A stretch of DNA of 64,000 bases, taken from assembly GCA_001972305.1 (NCBI GenBank), contig BDDD01001962.1:96502-160501 (forward strand), written 5' to 3'. The first letter of the stretch is position 1; every line of letters starts with the position of its first letter. The notes beneath the pieces are model-generated. The model did no database searches and had not been told where the DNA came from. It saw nothing but the letters and a program-made list of their open reading frames with translations. Below, piece by piece: positions 21,232-32,482 of this stretch. Source of the DNA: Cephalotus follicularis (taxonomy: Eukaryota; Streptophyta; Magnoliopsida; Oxalidales; Cephalotaceae). The translations under genes and the position numbers were made by a program.

Positions 21232-22718
21232 TGGTCTATCATAGATACATCAGGATAGGATCGTAGGCTATTGGAAGTTGAAAGTGATTAATTGTATAAA
21301 GTGCTATTTGGAGTTAATTGGAGTCGCGGAATGATGATAAGTGTTATTTTGACTTCTTAGAGATTAAGTGATATGGACAAGTTACCCTTAATAGAGTTGA
21401 GTGATACTGATGAATTGTGGTTCTATAATTGTTTTGGATTATGATAATGGAAATCGATAGCTGATTCTTTTGTCTCTTATACAACTTGGATATGGAAGGT
21501 AAAAGGAGGGGAGCCCTACCCCCTTGGTTTATGAAATGGACTGGTGGTACGGTTACGGGATGGTACGGTTAAGGAACGGTACAGTTACGGAATTGTACGG
21601 TGGTTACGGAATGGTATAGTTAAATGATGTTATATGGCCAACTACTTATATATGTTGGTATGGACAGTATGTATATTTAGTTAACCTTTCTATGGTTATG
21701 AAAGGGATGGATATGGGATGGATTGGTTAGCGACACATGATGCTCACGTGGACTGTTACGGGAAGGTCATAATTTTCAGTATTCCAGGACGGTCTCCATT
21801 TGAGTTATTGAGACCTTAGATCATCAGCCAATTCCGATGATGGCAGCCTTGCATGCAGATAGGCTTATGAGACAAGGTTGCAGTGGTTTCCTGGCGCATG
21901 TAACGGATTGTGGGAAATGGATACTGAGATTGGAGGATGGCAGCTCTGGGAGGTCACTTCGGACTTGCCAGTAGTGGTAGTCAAGTTTCCTTTGACATGT
22001 CCTTGTATTGTCAACGCACAAATTGTACATTTGATGACTGTTGATGGAAAGTTGGCTAGTGTATGGATCATGGAATTTCGGATCACATGGTTAGAGAGTG
22101 CCATCATGAACGGTATGGTTTTGGAGTCACCAAAGACAGAGTATGGTCAATTTCAAAGAGATCTTCATCAAGACCAAAGTATTGACTATCAGCTAAACTG
22201 TGATTTCGGACAGTTGTATCCGGTTCGCCCTGGTACTAACTCACCTTCTCGTGCGAGAAGAGATCAAGGCAAACGGTCTGTGGGATCGACGCCTCCAGAA
22301 GAGTAGAGTTGTATCCTTTACAATGAGGAGCCGAAGGACGAGCTGTGGTCGCAGTCCTATCGCTCCAGTTTCTCAGTGCATCCGGCTATTAGCAAAGATG
22401 TGCCGAGATCTGATGCTCGATTTGGTGGAATGACATAAAGAGAGTGGGCGCAGTTGCCTGTAGGCTTGCCTTACCACCCAACCTATGGGAACGGAACCTA
22501 CCCTGTAACATGGAGTGTAGACCATGAATCAGAGTAGCACAGCAAAAGTGGGATTGATTGAGGTGGCAGTTGGGATGAACATCTGCCGTTAGTAAAATTC
22601 CCAGTGAAAGGTCATGTGTTACACAATGTGTCCATGTCTTAATGCTCAGAAAATATCCTCCAGATCCTTCTCACGTGCTACTATGAGCCGTTAGAGTTAA
22701 GGACGGATACGAGCTAAG
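21232..22718 (+). pseudogene. RT-C internal region: protease and integrase scraps
   Basis: Only pieces remain. About 21716-21790 reads GMDWLATHDAHVDCYGKV, the C-terminal protease signature. About 21838-21905 reads MMAALHADRLMRQGCSGFLA, the stretch between protease and RT. About 22361-22436 reads FSVHPAISKMCRDLM, the integrase zinc region. About 22450-22700 holds VGAV, RLALPP and YPPDPSHV, from the integrase C-terminus. RT, RNase H and the integrase core are deleted. A TACGGTTACGGAA repeat fills 21548-21625. Confidence 0.75.
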
Positions 22719-23170
22719 TGACACCCACTATTTCTACTTTTGATAGAACTATCTATATCTTCTATAAGACTTACCATTGCAATATATATACATATATTTT
22801 TTAAAAAAAAAAGAGACACCAGGCGTTTTAACGCCTAGTGCGTCAAAAGAAAGAATGGGCAGAGTGTGGGAGAGAACGCGAGAGAGAGCGGGAGAGAGAT
22901 GGCGCCAGAGGAAGGGAGAGACGCCGGCGACCGGGAAAAAGGACGGCGGGCTCCCCAGCTGCATCTCCATGGCTGGTAACCTCCTTCCCCTTTCTTCTCT
23001 TCTCTTTTCCTTCTTCTCCCCGTCATTGTCGCCACTGTCACGCCGCTGCCGTGCGTTCCACCACCGGTTAGCGTCACGGGAAGGGCCGGTCTTCACCTAG
23101 GAGGCTGGCTACACCTATTTTTGTGGCTGATTTGGCGTCATTAGGCCGGAAATGGCCGGATTGGAACTGA

Positions 23171-23487
23171 CGAGTTGACTCAGTGGAGCCAACTCGCTGC
23201 CGCCTTTGACCACGAGTTTAGCGCCGAGTCTCAGCGAGTTAAAGGCGTTGATGTGTTTGTCTTGTGGTTGGGATGCGTTTTATGGTGGTGGCCGGAGCTG
23301 TGGTTGACCGACGAGTCAACTCAGTGAGTTGAACTCACTAGCCGGATGTGACAGCGCATTCTGTAGCGAGTCACGACGAGTCTCTATCGCCAACGGACTG
23401 ATTGAAGGATTTTGATCACGGTTATGGCATTTTTGAGTGTTGACCGGAACTGTTGAAATCTGGCGAGTTGACTCAATGAGTCGAACT
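23171..23487. repeat. GC-rich island palindromes (RT-C 3' LTR)
   Basis: The three inverted repeats of 18112-18428 recur here, starting at 23171, 23317 and about 23466, with only scattered base changes. Spacing of about 147 bp is kept. Confidence 0.72.
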
Positions 23488-24082
23488 CACTGCCGGCCAT
23501 TGACAGCTCGTTTCACAACGAGTCACGACGGTTCCTCGGCAGATATGAATTGATCGACCAATGTGGAGTCTGTTTATGGGTGTCGCTGGAGCTAAGTGAG
23601 TTGGCCGAAAACTGGCCGAAGCTCCGATGGCGGCTGTGCTTGGTTTCCGTGCGTAGAGTGTAACGGAAACGTGTTGTATATGCAAAGTGAATGAAGTGAT
23701 CAAGGATAGGAGGTTCCCAAGCGATGGGGATTCGATAGCCGGTTCAAGCTTGGAGGAGCTGACGGTTCGTCGGCTCTGCTACAAAATCCCTGGAATAGCA
23801 AGCGCAACTGTTGTTACTGCTTCAACTGGTAGGTTATACTATTTGCACTGCATTCATGCATTTCAATGAATTGTGTGGACTGTTACTGTACTACTGTCAC
23901 TGAGTGTTGATTGAATGCTATAGTTACTGTGTGAACTGATACTGTTTTACTACGATTACTGGTTGTTGCACCGATTGGGAACTCGGTATTGATTTACAAA
24001 CTGTTTATACTAAACTGAAACTGATTTCATGGATTTCGGTCATAGTTCCTTTGATTTACGAACTGTTGTTTCTAATAAAACC

Positions 24083-24239
24083 GTCGACACTTTACTGCTT
24101 TCAAAACTGACCCGTCGACGCTTTCATGATTTTAAACTGAGTAGTCGATGTTTCATACTATACTTTCTAAAACCGTCGACTCTTTTGTGTGTTAAACTGA
24201 ATAGTCGACACTTTACGCTTTTAAACTAAACTAGTCGAC
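24083..24239 (+). repeat. GTCGAC array at 29-31 bp spacing (RT-C 3' LTR)
   Basis: Cores start at 24083, 24114, 24144, 24175, 24204 and 24234. The fifth is GTCGAC here but GTCTAC in the 5' LTR (19145). Confidence 0.85.
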
Positions 24240-24895
24240 ACTTAGTGCCCTGTTTTGCGAAATGACACTGTTTCTCGCTGTTTTCAAATTCAAACTGTTT
24301 CTCTTTTAAATTGATTCCATAGGAAGCCTCCCTAAGACCTTGTATCCTATGTGAATCATCTTCTAACACTGTTAGAGCTTTGAATCAAGTTTTCAAGGTG
24401 ATTCTTGAAGAAAGTGCAACAAAAGAGTTTTTATACAAACGATTTTCCAGAATGGTTAGGATAGCTCCTTTGGGACATTTGGACGCAGATGATCTCATTG
24501 GACTTCCTCTCCATTGTTTTACGAACTCGATAGGGACCAACCAACTGTTACTGAATTGTTACTGATACTGTATTGAAAACTGTTTTACAACTGTATTGAC
24601 GGATGTGGATCACATTGGTCCTTTAGGTTCCTATCATTTCTGCTGTTTACTATTACTGTTACCGTTACTGGGTACGACTACTGTATGATTACTGTTTACT
24701 GTTATTGTTGTGATTGTACGGGATAACCCATTCATAATCTTCATTTCCGTCATAAAGTATTATGGGTGTTTGGCCTCACATCACTGTCAATCCTCCTTTT
24801 TTTGTGACCTACGGGAATCACCGCCTGACGGATGGATACGATTACTGTTACTGATACTGTTACTGTTACTGAGAGCTCCACTGTTACTGTTACTG

Positions 24896-24958
24896 GCTAG
24901 TACCCTTCGGGTCTAGCACTACTGTTACTGTTATTGGCTAGTACCCTTCGGGTCTAGC
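24896..24958. other. twin CCCTTCGGG hairpins (RT-C 3' LTR)
   Basis: The same two stem-loops as at 19836-19898, at 24896-24917 and 24937-24958, unchanged. Confidence 0.7.
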
Positions 24959-27004
24959 ACCACTGTACTGTTTTCGTGGCCAGTGTTATCCTATGCTCCT
25001 TGCGACTATAACACGGGAGGGTTGTGTTTAGTCGATGGGGGTACTATCTCGGGCCGGAGTGGCAGAGAAGTACTTGACCCTACAACTATTTGTTACCATG
25101 TACTGTTACTGACTGTTTACTGAGTGTCTGCAGGCCTATGGCCTTGGATGTGATTAGGACTAGCTAGATATACCCCGCTTAGGGACGGTTGGTATATCGA
25201 AGATGTCCACAACTGTACACTGATATACTGCACTGTACTATTACTGCCACTATTATTGTACACCGTTACTGTTCACTAAGCACTGTACGGTACTGTTACT
25301 GTATTGTTACTGTCACTGTATTGTACTATCACAATACCGTTACACGGCAAACCGTTACACTGTCACACTACTGTATTGATGCATACATTGCATATTGTTA
25401 TAACTGTTACGTACATGGCACATAGTATAACCTACACGACATTATGTCGCTGACCCATTTCCCCTGTGTGCGGAATGGGTCAGGCTCAGACAAAGGTGAT
25501 GGATCACAGTAAAATGGATCGAGATGGATGGATACCTAAGTGGATCTTGAATACTAGTGGTGTTGGGATTGTATTGTTATTGTGTATGGCTTCGTTATGA
25601 TCATATTATGGAATTACTTATATGGATTGTATTAAATGAGACAGGCTAAGATAAATGGGTTCTCTGTAGGATATTTTTATTTGCCCTGTTGAATATGATC
25701 TTACTTATGGTAATGTTTATGGTTTACTTATATGAGACGTATAAAAGGCCTTGTAATTATATCTGATTGTACGGATGTATAAGACTTGTAATGTACAAGA
25801 GACGCTCAAAAGGCACAGTAGAGATATGTTTTATTCAGCTGTCGACCTGCCGACATGTGGCAGTGCTTATGATATATGTGTTGATGTATTAAACAGGGAC
25901 AGGCCCATCAATTGAGGCATTAGAATGATGTTATAATAAGTTAGGTTGTGATTGCTGAGGGCTTAGCCCCATATGTATATAAACTGTTGATTCCTCCTTC
26001 GGGAGTGTGAATATATAAAAATTGAGTTTTTCTTTACAGGGGGTTAAGTCCGATAAACGAATACATCATGCCCGATTTTTGGGAGATTTTAAGAGTTAGT
26101 TTTTATTTGAATTGAGTATTCCGCTGATGTTGTTTGATTGCTTAAAGGCTGTTATATATAGCACTTATGGAGTATGACGAATATAATGATGAATGACTGA
26201 ACGGATGGTATCTCACGCGTTGGATCGTGGGGGTTCGCCTTCGCGGTTCGGGGCGTGACAGGAAAATAAATGAGTTGGTGTTTTGACTATGAAATGTATG
26301 TTATGATATCGTTGGTGAACGATTTTTAAATATGTTTTGAGAAAGCATATTTATGTGTTTTTAAAAGTGATGTTTTCGAAATGATTGAATACTGAGTATT
26401 GTACCCACCTATGGGGTGTACCATAGGCAAGTCGTAGGCCTGGCACTGGGACATGACACTTCCGTAGCGGTGTGATTAGTCTACGACGTCTCTCAAAGTT
26501 ATGAATAAATCCCATGAGGTGGATTTATGGATCCGTTATGTGTGATAGAGATGTATGAATCGATTCTAGTATATGGATATGTGATATGAAATGATATGTG
26601 AGAATTGACTTGTGTAGTGCCGTACACTTCATGTAACGCCCCGAATTTCATAAATAATTATTATGAAATTGGTGCGTGTACAGTCGTGATAAAACCGTTA
26701 GAGGCCCGGAGTAATAAAAAGGCATTGCGCATTTAAGTCGTAATCGTGTTAGCTAGGACGGCTAATAAAATCTATTTTTAATGAGCGACAATAAAGCCCG
26801 AATGTTCGCATTTTTATTGGGATTATTTTGGCGGTTGTTTGGATAATTTATGTCACGATTTGTGGAAAAATCGCGACCCAGACCTTAGTATTTTACCAGA
26901 AAATACTAAGGGGGAAGCAAAATAAAGGAAGGGAGAGGGAGAGACACGGGCGCGTGCCCGTGCAAGAAAAGGCAGCAGGCGCTCTGTGCGCCCGCGCCAG
27001 AGAG

Positions 27005-27455
27005 AGAGAGAGAGAGATTGGGAGAGAGTGCTGTAGAGAGATCGGGAGAGGACGCCGGAGCCAGCTACCGGACCAGGAGAGCACGCCGGTCAACCCAGGC
27101 ACGCCAACGGATGGTAGCTCCTCCTTCCCCCTTCTCTTTTCTCTTCTTTTTCTCCTTCTTCCCCCCCACTGTCGCGCCTTCACCGTGCGTTTTCCGGAGC
27201 CGTTGGCGTCGTGGATGGAGGTCATCTAGAAGGCCCGCTCTTCCCATTTTGACCACCAGTGAGGCGTGATTTGGTCAGAATTGGCCGGAATGGCTTGACT
27301 GAGTCGACTCAGCAAGTCGACTCACTGCCGCCTTGGACCGCATGTTTAGCACCGAGTCTTGGCGAGTCACGGGCATGGGTGTGTATAACTGGTGAATGTG
27401 CGGCGTTATTGGGTGGTGATCGGACCTGTGGAGGTCCGGCGAGTTGACTCAGTGA
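27005..27455. repeat. SOLO-1 GA tract and GC island with palindromes
   Basis: A GAGAGAGA run (about 27000-27016) precedes a GC-rich stretch. TGAGTCGACTCA (a perfect 12-bp palindrome) lies near 27300. The TGACTCAGTGAGTC palindrome of the RT-C type lies near 27445, about 140 bp later. Confidence 0.65.
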
Positions 27456-28042
27456 GTCGAACTCACTGCCGACCGTGGCGCGGCATTCGGGGCCGATTCC
27501 CGGCGAGTCTTGACCGGTTTTGAGTAGACCGTTCAATGTGGAACCCGTTGATGGGTGTTTCACCGCCTGGTTGCGTCGGTCGGAATCCGGCCGGCGTTTC
27601 GGCGACGGAAATGTTTTGTGTGTCGAACATAACAGAAATGTGTGGTATGTGCAGTGTGTGAGTGGCCATTGGATTTGGCATTGAGGAACTGATCAATTGA
27701 CAAGAACCGGATTCGGTTCAACGGTTATCGAAAAGGTTCGGCAAATGAACGTGCAGCTCGACTGTACGGTTGTTACTGCTGTAACAGGTAGGGGACTTTA
27801 TAAATGTGGTTTGAGTTCAATTATAATAAATGTTCCTTGATGAAATGCGTGCATATCGTATCTTGGAATGATTGTGGGCTGTGGATTATGAAATATGTGA
27901 CTGTGTGAGGGTTGCTATGAATAGTTAATCCGTTATGCATATTGTGTTTTACGATGATTGTAGATCGGATTTCATGTGTTGTATGCCTTGAACTACATCG
28001 GTTTGAGACGTGTTGAAGAACCATGCTTTGGTTTGCTTAACC

Positions 28043-28139
28043 GTCGACGCTTAGGAAAGAAGCGTCGACGCTATAGATTATTATACGGAGAATGAGTCCT
28101 GATTCGCGATAAACGTCGACGCTTATAGATAACTTCGAC
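28043..28139 (+). repeat. GTCGACG array in SOLO-1
   Basis: CGTCGACGC cores start at 28043, 28064, 28115 and 28134 (TTCGAC). The first pair is 21 bp apart, then there is a gap of 51, then 19. This is a separate array from the one that follows. Confidence 0.7.
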
Positions 28140-28223
28140 GCTATGATTCATTGTGTGTTAGAATGGATCGTTGTGAGTTGTGGCTTTGTTTTGCTGCTGT
28201 TTTTCTGCACTGTCTGCAGAATC

Positions 28224-28532
28224 CAGCCGACTGTCCAAGAGGAAAGCCGACTGCTCGAGTGCGCCAGTCGACTGTTCAGTATGAACAGCCGACTACTCAA
28301 TGGATCCAGCCGACTATGCGTGGGAGCCAGTCAACTGTCCATGTGTGTTACTGAGAAATGCCTGCAAAGGCTTGAGTAGCCGACTGCTGTAGGCCAGCGT
28401 CCGACTGTTGGGTATAAACAGCCGACTGTCAAGGATGACAGCCGACTGTCGAGTGTGGGCAGCCAACTGCCAGTTTAGGACAGCTGACTGTTGAAGGAAA
28501 ACAACCGACTGTCAGTGAGGGAAAACCGATTG
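28224..28532 (+). repeat. 21-bp phased palindrome array, clearest copy (SOLO-1)
   Basis: Fourteen motif positions of the CAGCCGACTG type start at 28224, 28244, 28265, 28286, 28307, 28328, then after 49 bp 28377, 28398, 28419, 28439, 28460, 28481, 28502 and 28523. All steps except the 49 are 20 or 21 bp. The 11-bp spacers are unlike one another. On the sense strand this array is mostly in the CCGAC form, whereas RT-A arrays are mostly TCGGC/TCGAC. Confidence 0.93.
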
Positions 28533-28766
28533 TTTATGTCTGTCTTGCATTGTGGGCATGTGTATGCATCTTGAATTGTGATTGTGACTGCGTATTGTTG
28601 ATTGTGAACTGTGGTGAACTGATTGTGCATCGTGATAACTGATTGTGAACTATTGTATCATCCTTTTGGAAGTGCATTCATGATCATTATAAATCATTAT
28701 TTTACACGAAAATGTATGTTCAAGCAAATATATATTTTCGAAGGACTGTGAAAATGGCTTCCAAAC

Positions 28767-28925
28767 ATCGTGAGCTGAGTTTTGTAAACATTGTGAACTG
28801 AGTTTTGTAAACATCATGAATTGGGTTTTGCAAACATCGTGAACTGAGTTTTGCAAACATCGTGAACTGAGTTTTGTAACATCGTGAATCGAGAACCGTG
28901 ACATCATGAAAATGAGTTTGTTTTC
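28767..28925. repeat. 23-bp tandem repeat in SOLO-1
   Basis: CATCGTGAACTGAGTTTTG(T/C)AAA repeats about six to seven times, decaying at the 3' end. A related GTGATATTGTGAACC repeat fills 29225-29325. Confidence 0.8.
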
Positions 28926-29324
28926 AAGTATCTTTGTTTTATAAATTTACTTGGAAAACTGATTGAGCATCGAGATGATTGTGATTGTGATGATTGACTA
29001 TGATATTGATTGTGATTGTGTTTGTGGCCGCACTAGTTGCGTGGAGGAGATGCCAGCGATGGCTAGTGGCAGGGTCGAACCCAGGGGCCAGGAGATGGCT
29101 GGGTGACTCACTGTACCGTGACCTGCTCATGCTTCCAGGAGTTGGGGGCCGATGTCGGGATGTACAACATCGGGGCTAGGAGTTGGCGACGCTCTCCGTA
29201 CCCATCGAGATCTGTGTGATCCCTTTGTGGACCGTGAAATGTGATATTGTGTTATTGTGATATTGTGAACCGTGAAATGTGATAATGTGTTATTGTGACA
29301 TCGTGAGCTGTGACATTGTGGTTG

Positions 29325-29362
<38 letters not shown>
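29325..29362. repeat. TA microsatellite in SOLO-1
   Basis: An uninterrupted TATATA run ending GATATGCATGCATC. RT-E LTRs hold TA runs at the equivalent place (33592-33618 and 38368-38400). Confidence 0.9.
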
Positions 29363-30535
29363 TATGCATGCATCGGGATATAGTATGTATTGCATCATGT
29401 TGCATTCATCACATAGCATTCTTTATCGTTGACCCCAAATCATGTTTATAACTTAGCCGAGTGAGGACAAAGGCTAACCCCCCTACAGTTTCAGATTGAT
29501 TTCAGGTTGATGCAGCGGATTGTTGCCATTGAGTTCCGTGGAGCAAAGTGGAGTTTATGTTGTTTCTGCTTTTGAGAAACGTTAGTGGATCTTTGTAATA
29601 AATGAATCGATGTATGATGACTATTGTTCACGCTCCGTTTAAGGGCAGTTAACTTTGATGATGTTTATTGTTGTAGCATGTAGTATGGGATGCATGTTAC
29701 GCTTTAATTCGGCTTATATTTTAAATGCTTCCGCAAGTTGTTAATGGATATGGAAAGTTTTAAATTTATGGTAAATTGCATAAGCCGAATTTATATGTTG
29801 ATTGCCACCACTTTTATTGTTGTTATGGGAACGAGGTGTGACACTTCAATTCTAATGGGCATGTGGAATTAACGCCTCCCTTGCCAATATATGTTATGAA
29901 ATGTGATATGTATGTGGCTCAGTATGAATCACGAAATGATGTCCTTGAAATGTTTTGTAAATGTTTTGAAAGATATGAAATTGGTATTTTATAGAAATTC
30001 GAATATGATTTCAAGAATGTTTAAATTGTTTTTAATTGCTTAAGATTTCTGTTATGAGTTTTATTGAAATCTTACTGCTTTTAAACTTATCGTTTACTAC
30101 TTTTACTTTCTTTATCCGTATTGAGGTTTGCTCAGCCGCGTTTTGTTTTCCATGCGGCAGGTTATCAGGAGCAGCGGGGGAATGTGTGAATGAGAGATGA
30201 CCACCTTTATATCCTGGATCCCTAGGAGTGTGATCCCATACGTTTACTGTTAAAGTTGGTCATGAACAAAAAGATACTTAATGGTTTATGTTTTATTAAG
30301 TTACTTTTGGAATATGTTTAAGTTTTCCGATTATGTTTTATTAAGTTACTTTTGGAATATGTTTAAGTTTTCCGAAAATGTTAAGTCTTAAGTTTTGAAC
30401 AGTTTTTCAGTTATGCTATAACCGCCACGTTTTGGCTATTAAAGTAATGTTTATGTTCAGTTAAGTTATGCTATGCTGACAGGTTTTGTATTATGACCTG
30501 TGACGACTCCCGCCGACCGGAGGTGTTACAGATTG

Positions 30536-30547
30536 TGCTATCAGACA
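30536..30547 (+). other. RT-D primer-binding site (decayed)
   Basis: TGCTATCAGACA lies five bases after the LTR end at 30530. It is the tRNA-Met site with two further changes relative to RT-A. Confidence 0.7.
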
Positions 30548-30700
30548 AATAGGTTTTGTTTCTTTAGAAGACCTAACTAGGTTTGACCTGTGAGATTGGG
30601 TAGACACTGGGTTAGGCTTTTCCGTTATGATCTTATGATATGTTTTATTTTTTGGTTTTTGTCCTTTGTGATGTTTCATGTTTTGAGTGCCTTTTCGTAG

Positions 30701-31747
30701 ATGGTATGTACAAGGAACGTTGCTCAGAGGACTGCACCCGTTGAGGCTTAGGAAGTCAGAAATCAGCCATCTATGGAAGAGTTAGTACGTCAGGTGGTCG
30801 CTCAGGAGGTACGTCGCGTGATGGATCGACAGAATCAGGATCCGGGCCGCAGGGAGCTAGTTGCTGAGGAGAATGCTCCAGCTGATGTTCAGTTGCAAAG
30901 GGAAACTGGGGACAGGTTTGATACACCTGCTTATATCTGGCTCAAGCGGTTCCAGAAACAGAGGCCGCAGTCTTTCAGCTCAGCCGTGACTCCTGTGGAG
31001 GCTGATCACTGGATTGCGCATATGGACAAGATCTTCGATGTGCTTGGTTGTAGTGATGAGCAAAAGGTTAAGTTAGCTGCTTACAAGCTTGAAGGTGATG
31101 GTCAGAAATGGTGGAAGACTCTGGGTTTGGCTAAGGGTGGTAACTATATTGATGCTTTGACCTGGTCAGAGTTTTGCGTCATAAATACAAGATAGAAGGA
31201 TGGAGAATCGGTCATAGAGTTTCTGACCCGTTTCACTAGCCTTGCTGGTTTTGCTGGGTCCGCGGCATGGACAACACTGGAGCAGGCTGAGAAGTTCAAG
31301 TGGAAGTTGCACTATCAGCTCCGGGGTAAGCTGATAAATACCAGGTTTGCTGATGTTTCTGAAGTGGTAAATGCAGCGAAGAACATAGAGCTGCAGAGGT
31401 TAGATTTCCAGGCAGCTTGTCAGGAAAGTGACAAGAAGATAAACAGGGGGGATTCTCAGGGGTAAGGTTTTGGACAGAATAGTAAGAATAGAAATGGCAA
31501 ACGAGGACGGAGGAGTGATAACCGGGGATAGCAACAGCTCGGTAATGATCAGAGGTAAACACAGGGAGCTGCGGATGTTCAGATTGCAAAGTGTGAAACT
31601 TGTGGTAGACAGCATCCAGTGGGAGTGTGCTATAAGGCCATCAGGGCCTGTTTTGTATGTGTTCAGAAGGGGCATTTCGTGAAGGATTCTCCTGATCCTC
31701 GTGCGAAGGAAAGGAGGGGGAACAATGCAAATCATTGACAGCGCAAT
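30701..31747 (+). pseudogene. RT-D gag (disabled)
   Basis: Starts MVCTRNVAQRT; TAG at 30749-30751. The capsid part (MEELVRQVVAQEVRRVMD, AYIWLKRFQKQRP, WIAHMDKIFDVLGC) is open to TAG 31193-31195. About 19 codons after SEFC are deleted compared with RT-A (the segment between SEFC and INTR). The nucleocapsid knuckle reads CFVCVQKGHFVKDS, so its last zinc ligand Cys is now Ser. Further stops lie around 31460-31560 and before the protease. Confidence 0.87.
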
Positions 31748-32482
31748 GTGGGAGGTCGTGTTTTTGCTATCATGACACAGCAGGCTGCTAATGCACCAGG
31801 TACTATTTCGGGCTTTATTTATGTTGGTAACCGTAGGGCTTATGTTTTGTATGATACTGGATCGACCCACTCGGTTGTAGCGAGATCTTTTATTCGGTAT
31901 CTTGGGATGTCTTCACAGTTGCTTGATCCAGCTTCGGTTTTGTCAATCCCTACGGGTTATTTTGTTGTGATATCTGAGTGTTTTTATGCTTGCCCTCTTG
32001 TTTTCGATGATCGGATTCGTGATGCGGATCTTCTTCCTATCGATATGTATGACTTCGATATGATTCTGGGTATGAATTGGTTGGATCGTCATCGAGCTAT
32101 GATTGATTGCTATGCTCGGAGGGTTCTGTTTGGGGATGTGAATAGGGTTCTGTTTGGGGATGTGAATAAGGCTGATTTTATTTATCAGGGTTCACAGCCG
32201 AGAAAGGAAGTGAAGGTTATTTCTGCTTTGAAGGCCAGGAAGTTGGTGGCTAAGGGCGCTGAAGGTTTCTTAGGTATTGCGAAGGATGTCTCAAAGGTTG
32301 AGCCTCGCCTTGAAGACTATCCTGTGGTACGAGAGTTTGTCGATGTGTTTCCGGAGGAGTTACCGGGTTTGCCACCGCAAAGGGAGGTGGAGTTTACCAT
32401 TGAACTCATTCCTGGGGCGGCACCTATATCTAAGGCACCTTACAGGATGGCACCGTTGGAACTGCAAGTGTTGAAAGAATAG
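31748..32482 (+). pseudogene. RT-D protease to RT linker (open, 244 codons)
   Basis: The best-preserved pol piece in the window. The aspartic protease active site YDTGSTHS is intact (Asp codon at 31853). DADLLPIDMYDFDMILGMNW follows, then the linker [20 protein letters not shown] to the RT start. A 24-bp in-frame tandem duplication gives RVLFGDVN twice (about 32128-32175). It stops at TAG 32480-32482, directly in front of RT. The open frame has no start of its own; it would be translated only as part of gag-pol. Confidence 0.88.

Larger units (their letters stand above)
18052..26260 (+). mobile_element. RT-C: long-LTR gypsy element with ruined core
   Basis: Two nearly identical LTR copies (18052-21216 and 22719-26260; homologous positions offset by 5059-5060) flank a PBS and a 1.5 kb core of gag-pol scraps. 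The 3' LTR begins TGACACCC and ends GGGCGTGACA. The 5' LTR lacks the first about 392 bp of that sequence and has unrelated DNA instead. No target duplication is recognisable. LTR similarity is very high by eye, so the element or its last conversion event is young compared with RT-A. Confidence 0.85.
22719..26260 (+). repeat. RT-C 3' LTR (complete, 3542 bp)
   Basis: Starts TGACACCCACTATTTC and ends GGGCGTGACA. Its first 392 bp contain a poly-A stretch and a GA-rich leader-like tract (about 22868-22925) before the GC-rich island. Internal features mirror 18052-21216: palindromes from 23171, GTCGAC array 24083-24239, hairpins 24896-24958. Confidence 0.88.
26632..29843 (+). mobile_element. SOLO-1: solo LTR (3212 bp)
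   Basis: Starts TGTAACGCCCC and ends GGTGTGACA, flanked by perfect 5-bp duplications CTTCA (26627-26631 and 29844-29848), inside another LTR. No PBS, PPT or coding region is attached, so it is the product of LTR-LTR recombination. It shares its last about 350 bp type with RT-E LTRs (ATGTAGTATGGGATGCATG, CTTCCGCAAGTTG) and its GC island with RT-C LTRs, but its beginning matches neither. Confidence 0.93.
26261..30530 (+). repeat. RT-A-type LTR, 5'-truncated, interrupted by SOLO-1
   Basis: LTR sequence runs 26261-26631, is interrupted by SOLO-1 with its duplicated CTTCA, and resumes 29849-30530, ending GGAGGTGTTACA. Stem-loops are at 26408-26427 and 26462-26486. It is followed by a PBS and gag, so it serves as the 5' LTR of RT-D. 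The missing 5' part abuts the end of RT-C. It may once have been continuous with the LTR at 15461-17412, or be a separate copy. Confidence 0.8.

Noticed and set aside
22749-23100. Overlapping open frames on both strands in the GC-rich part of the RT-C LTR
   Set aside because: GC-rich, GA/CT-rich DNA is open in many frames by chance. No frame resembles a protein family and the region is inside an LTR.
28224-28532. CRISPR array
   Set aside because: The repeat is only 10 bp, the spacers 11 bp, there are no cas genes, and the setting is a plant LTR.
15461-30530. A single LTR split by RT-C insertion
   Set aside because: Both sides contain the GAAAATAAA...TTTTGAC stretch and no target duplication flanks RT-C, so a clean insertion is not supported.
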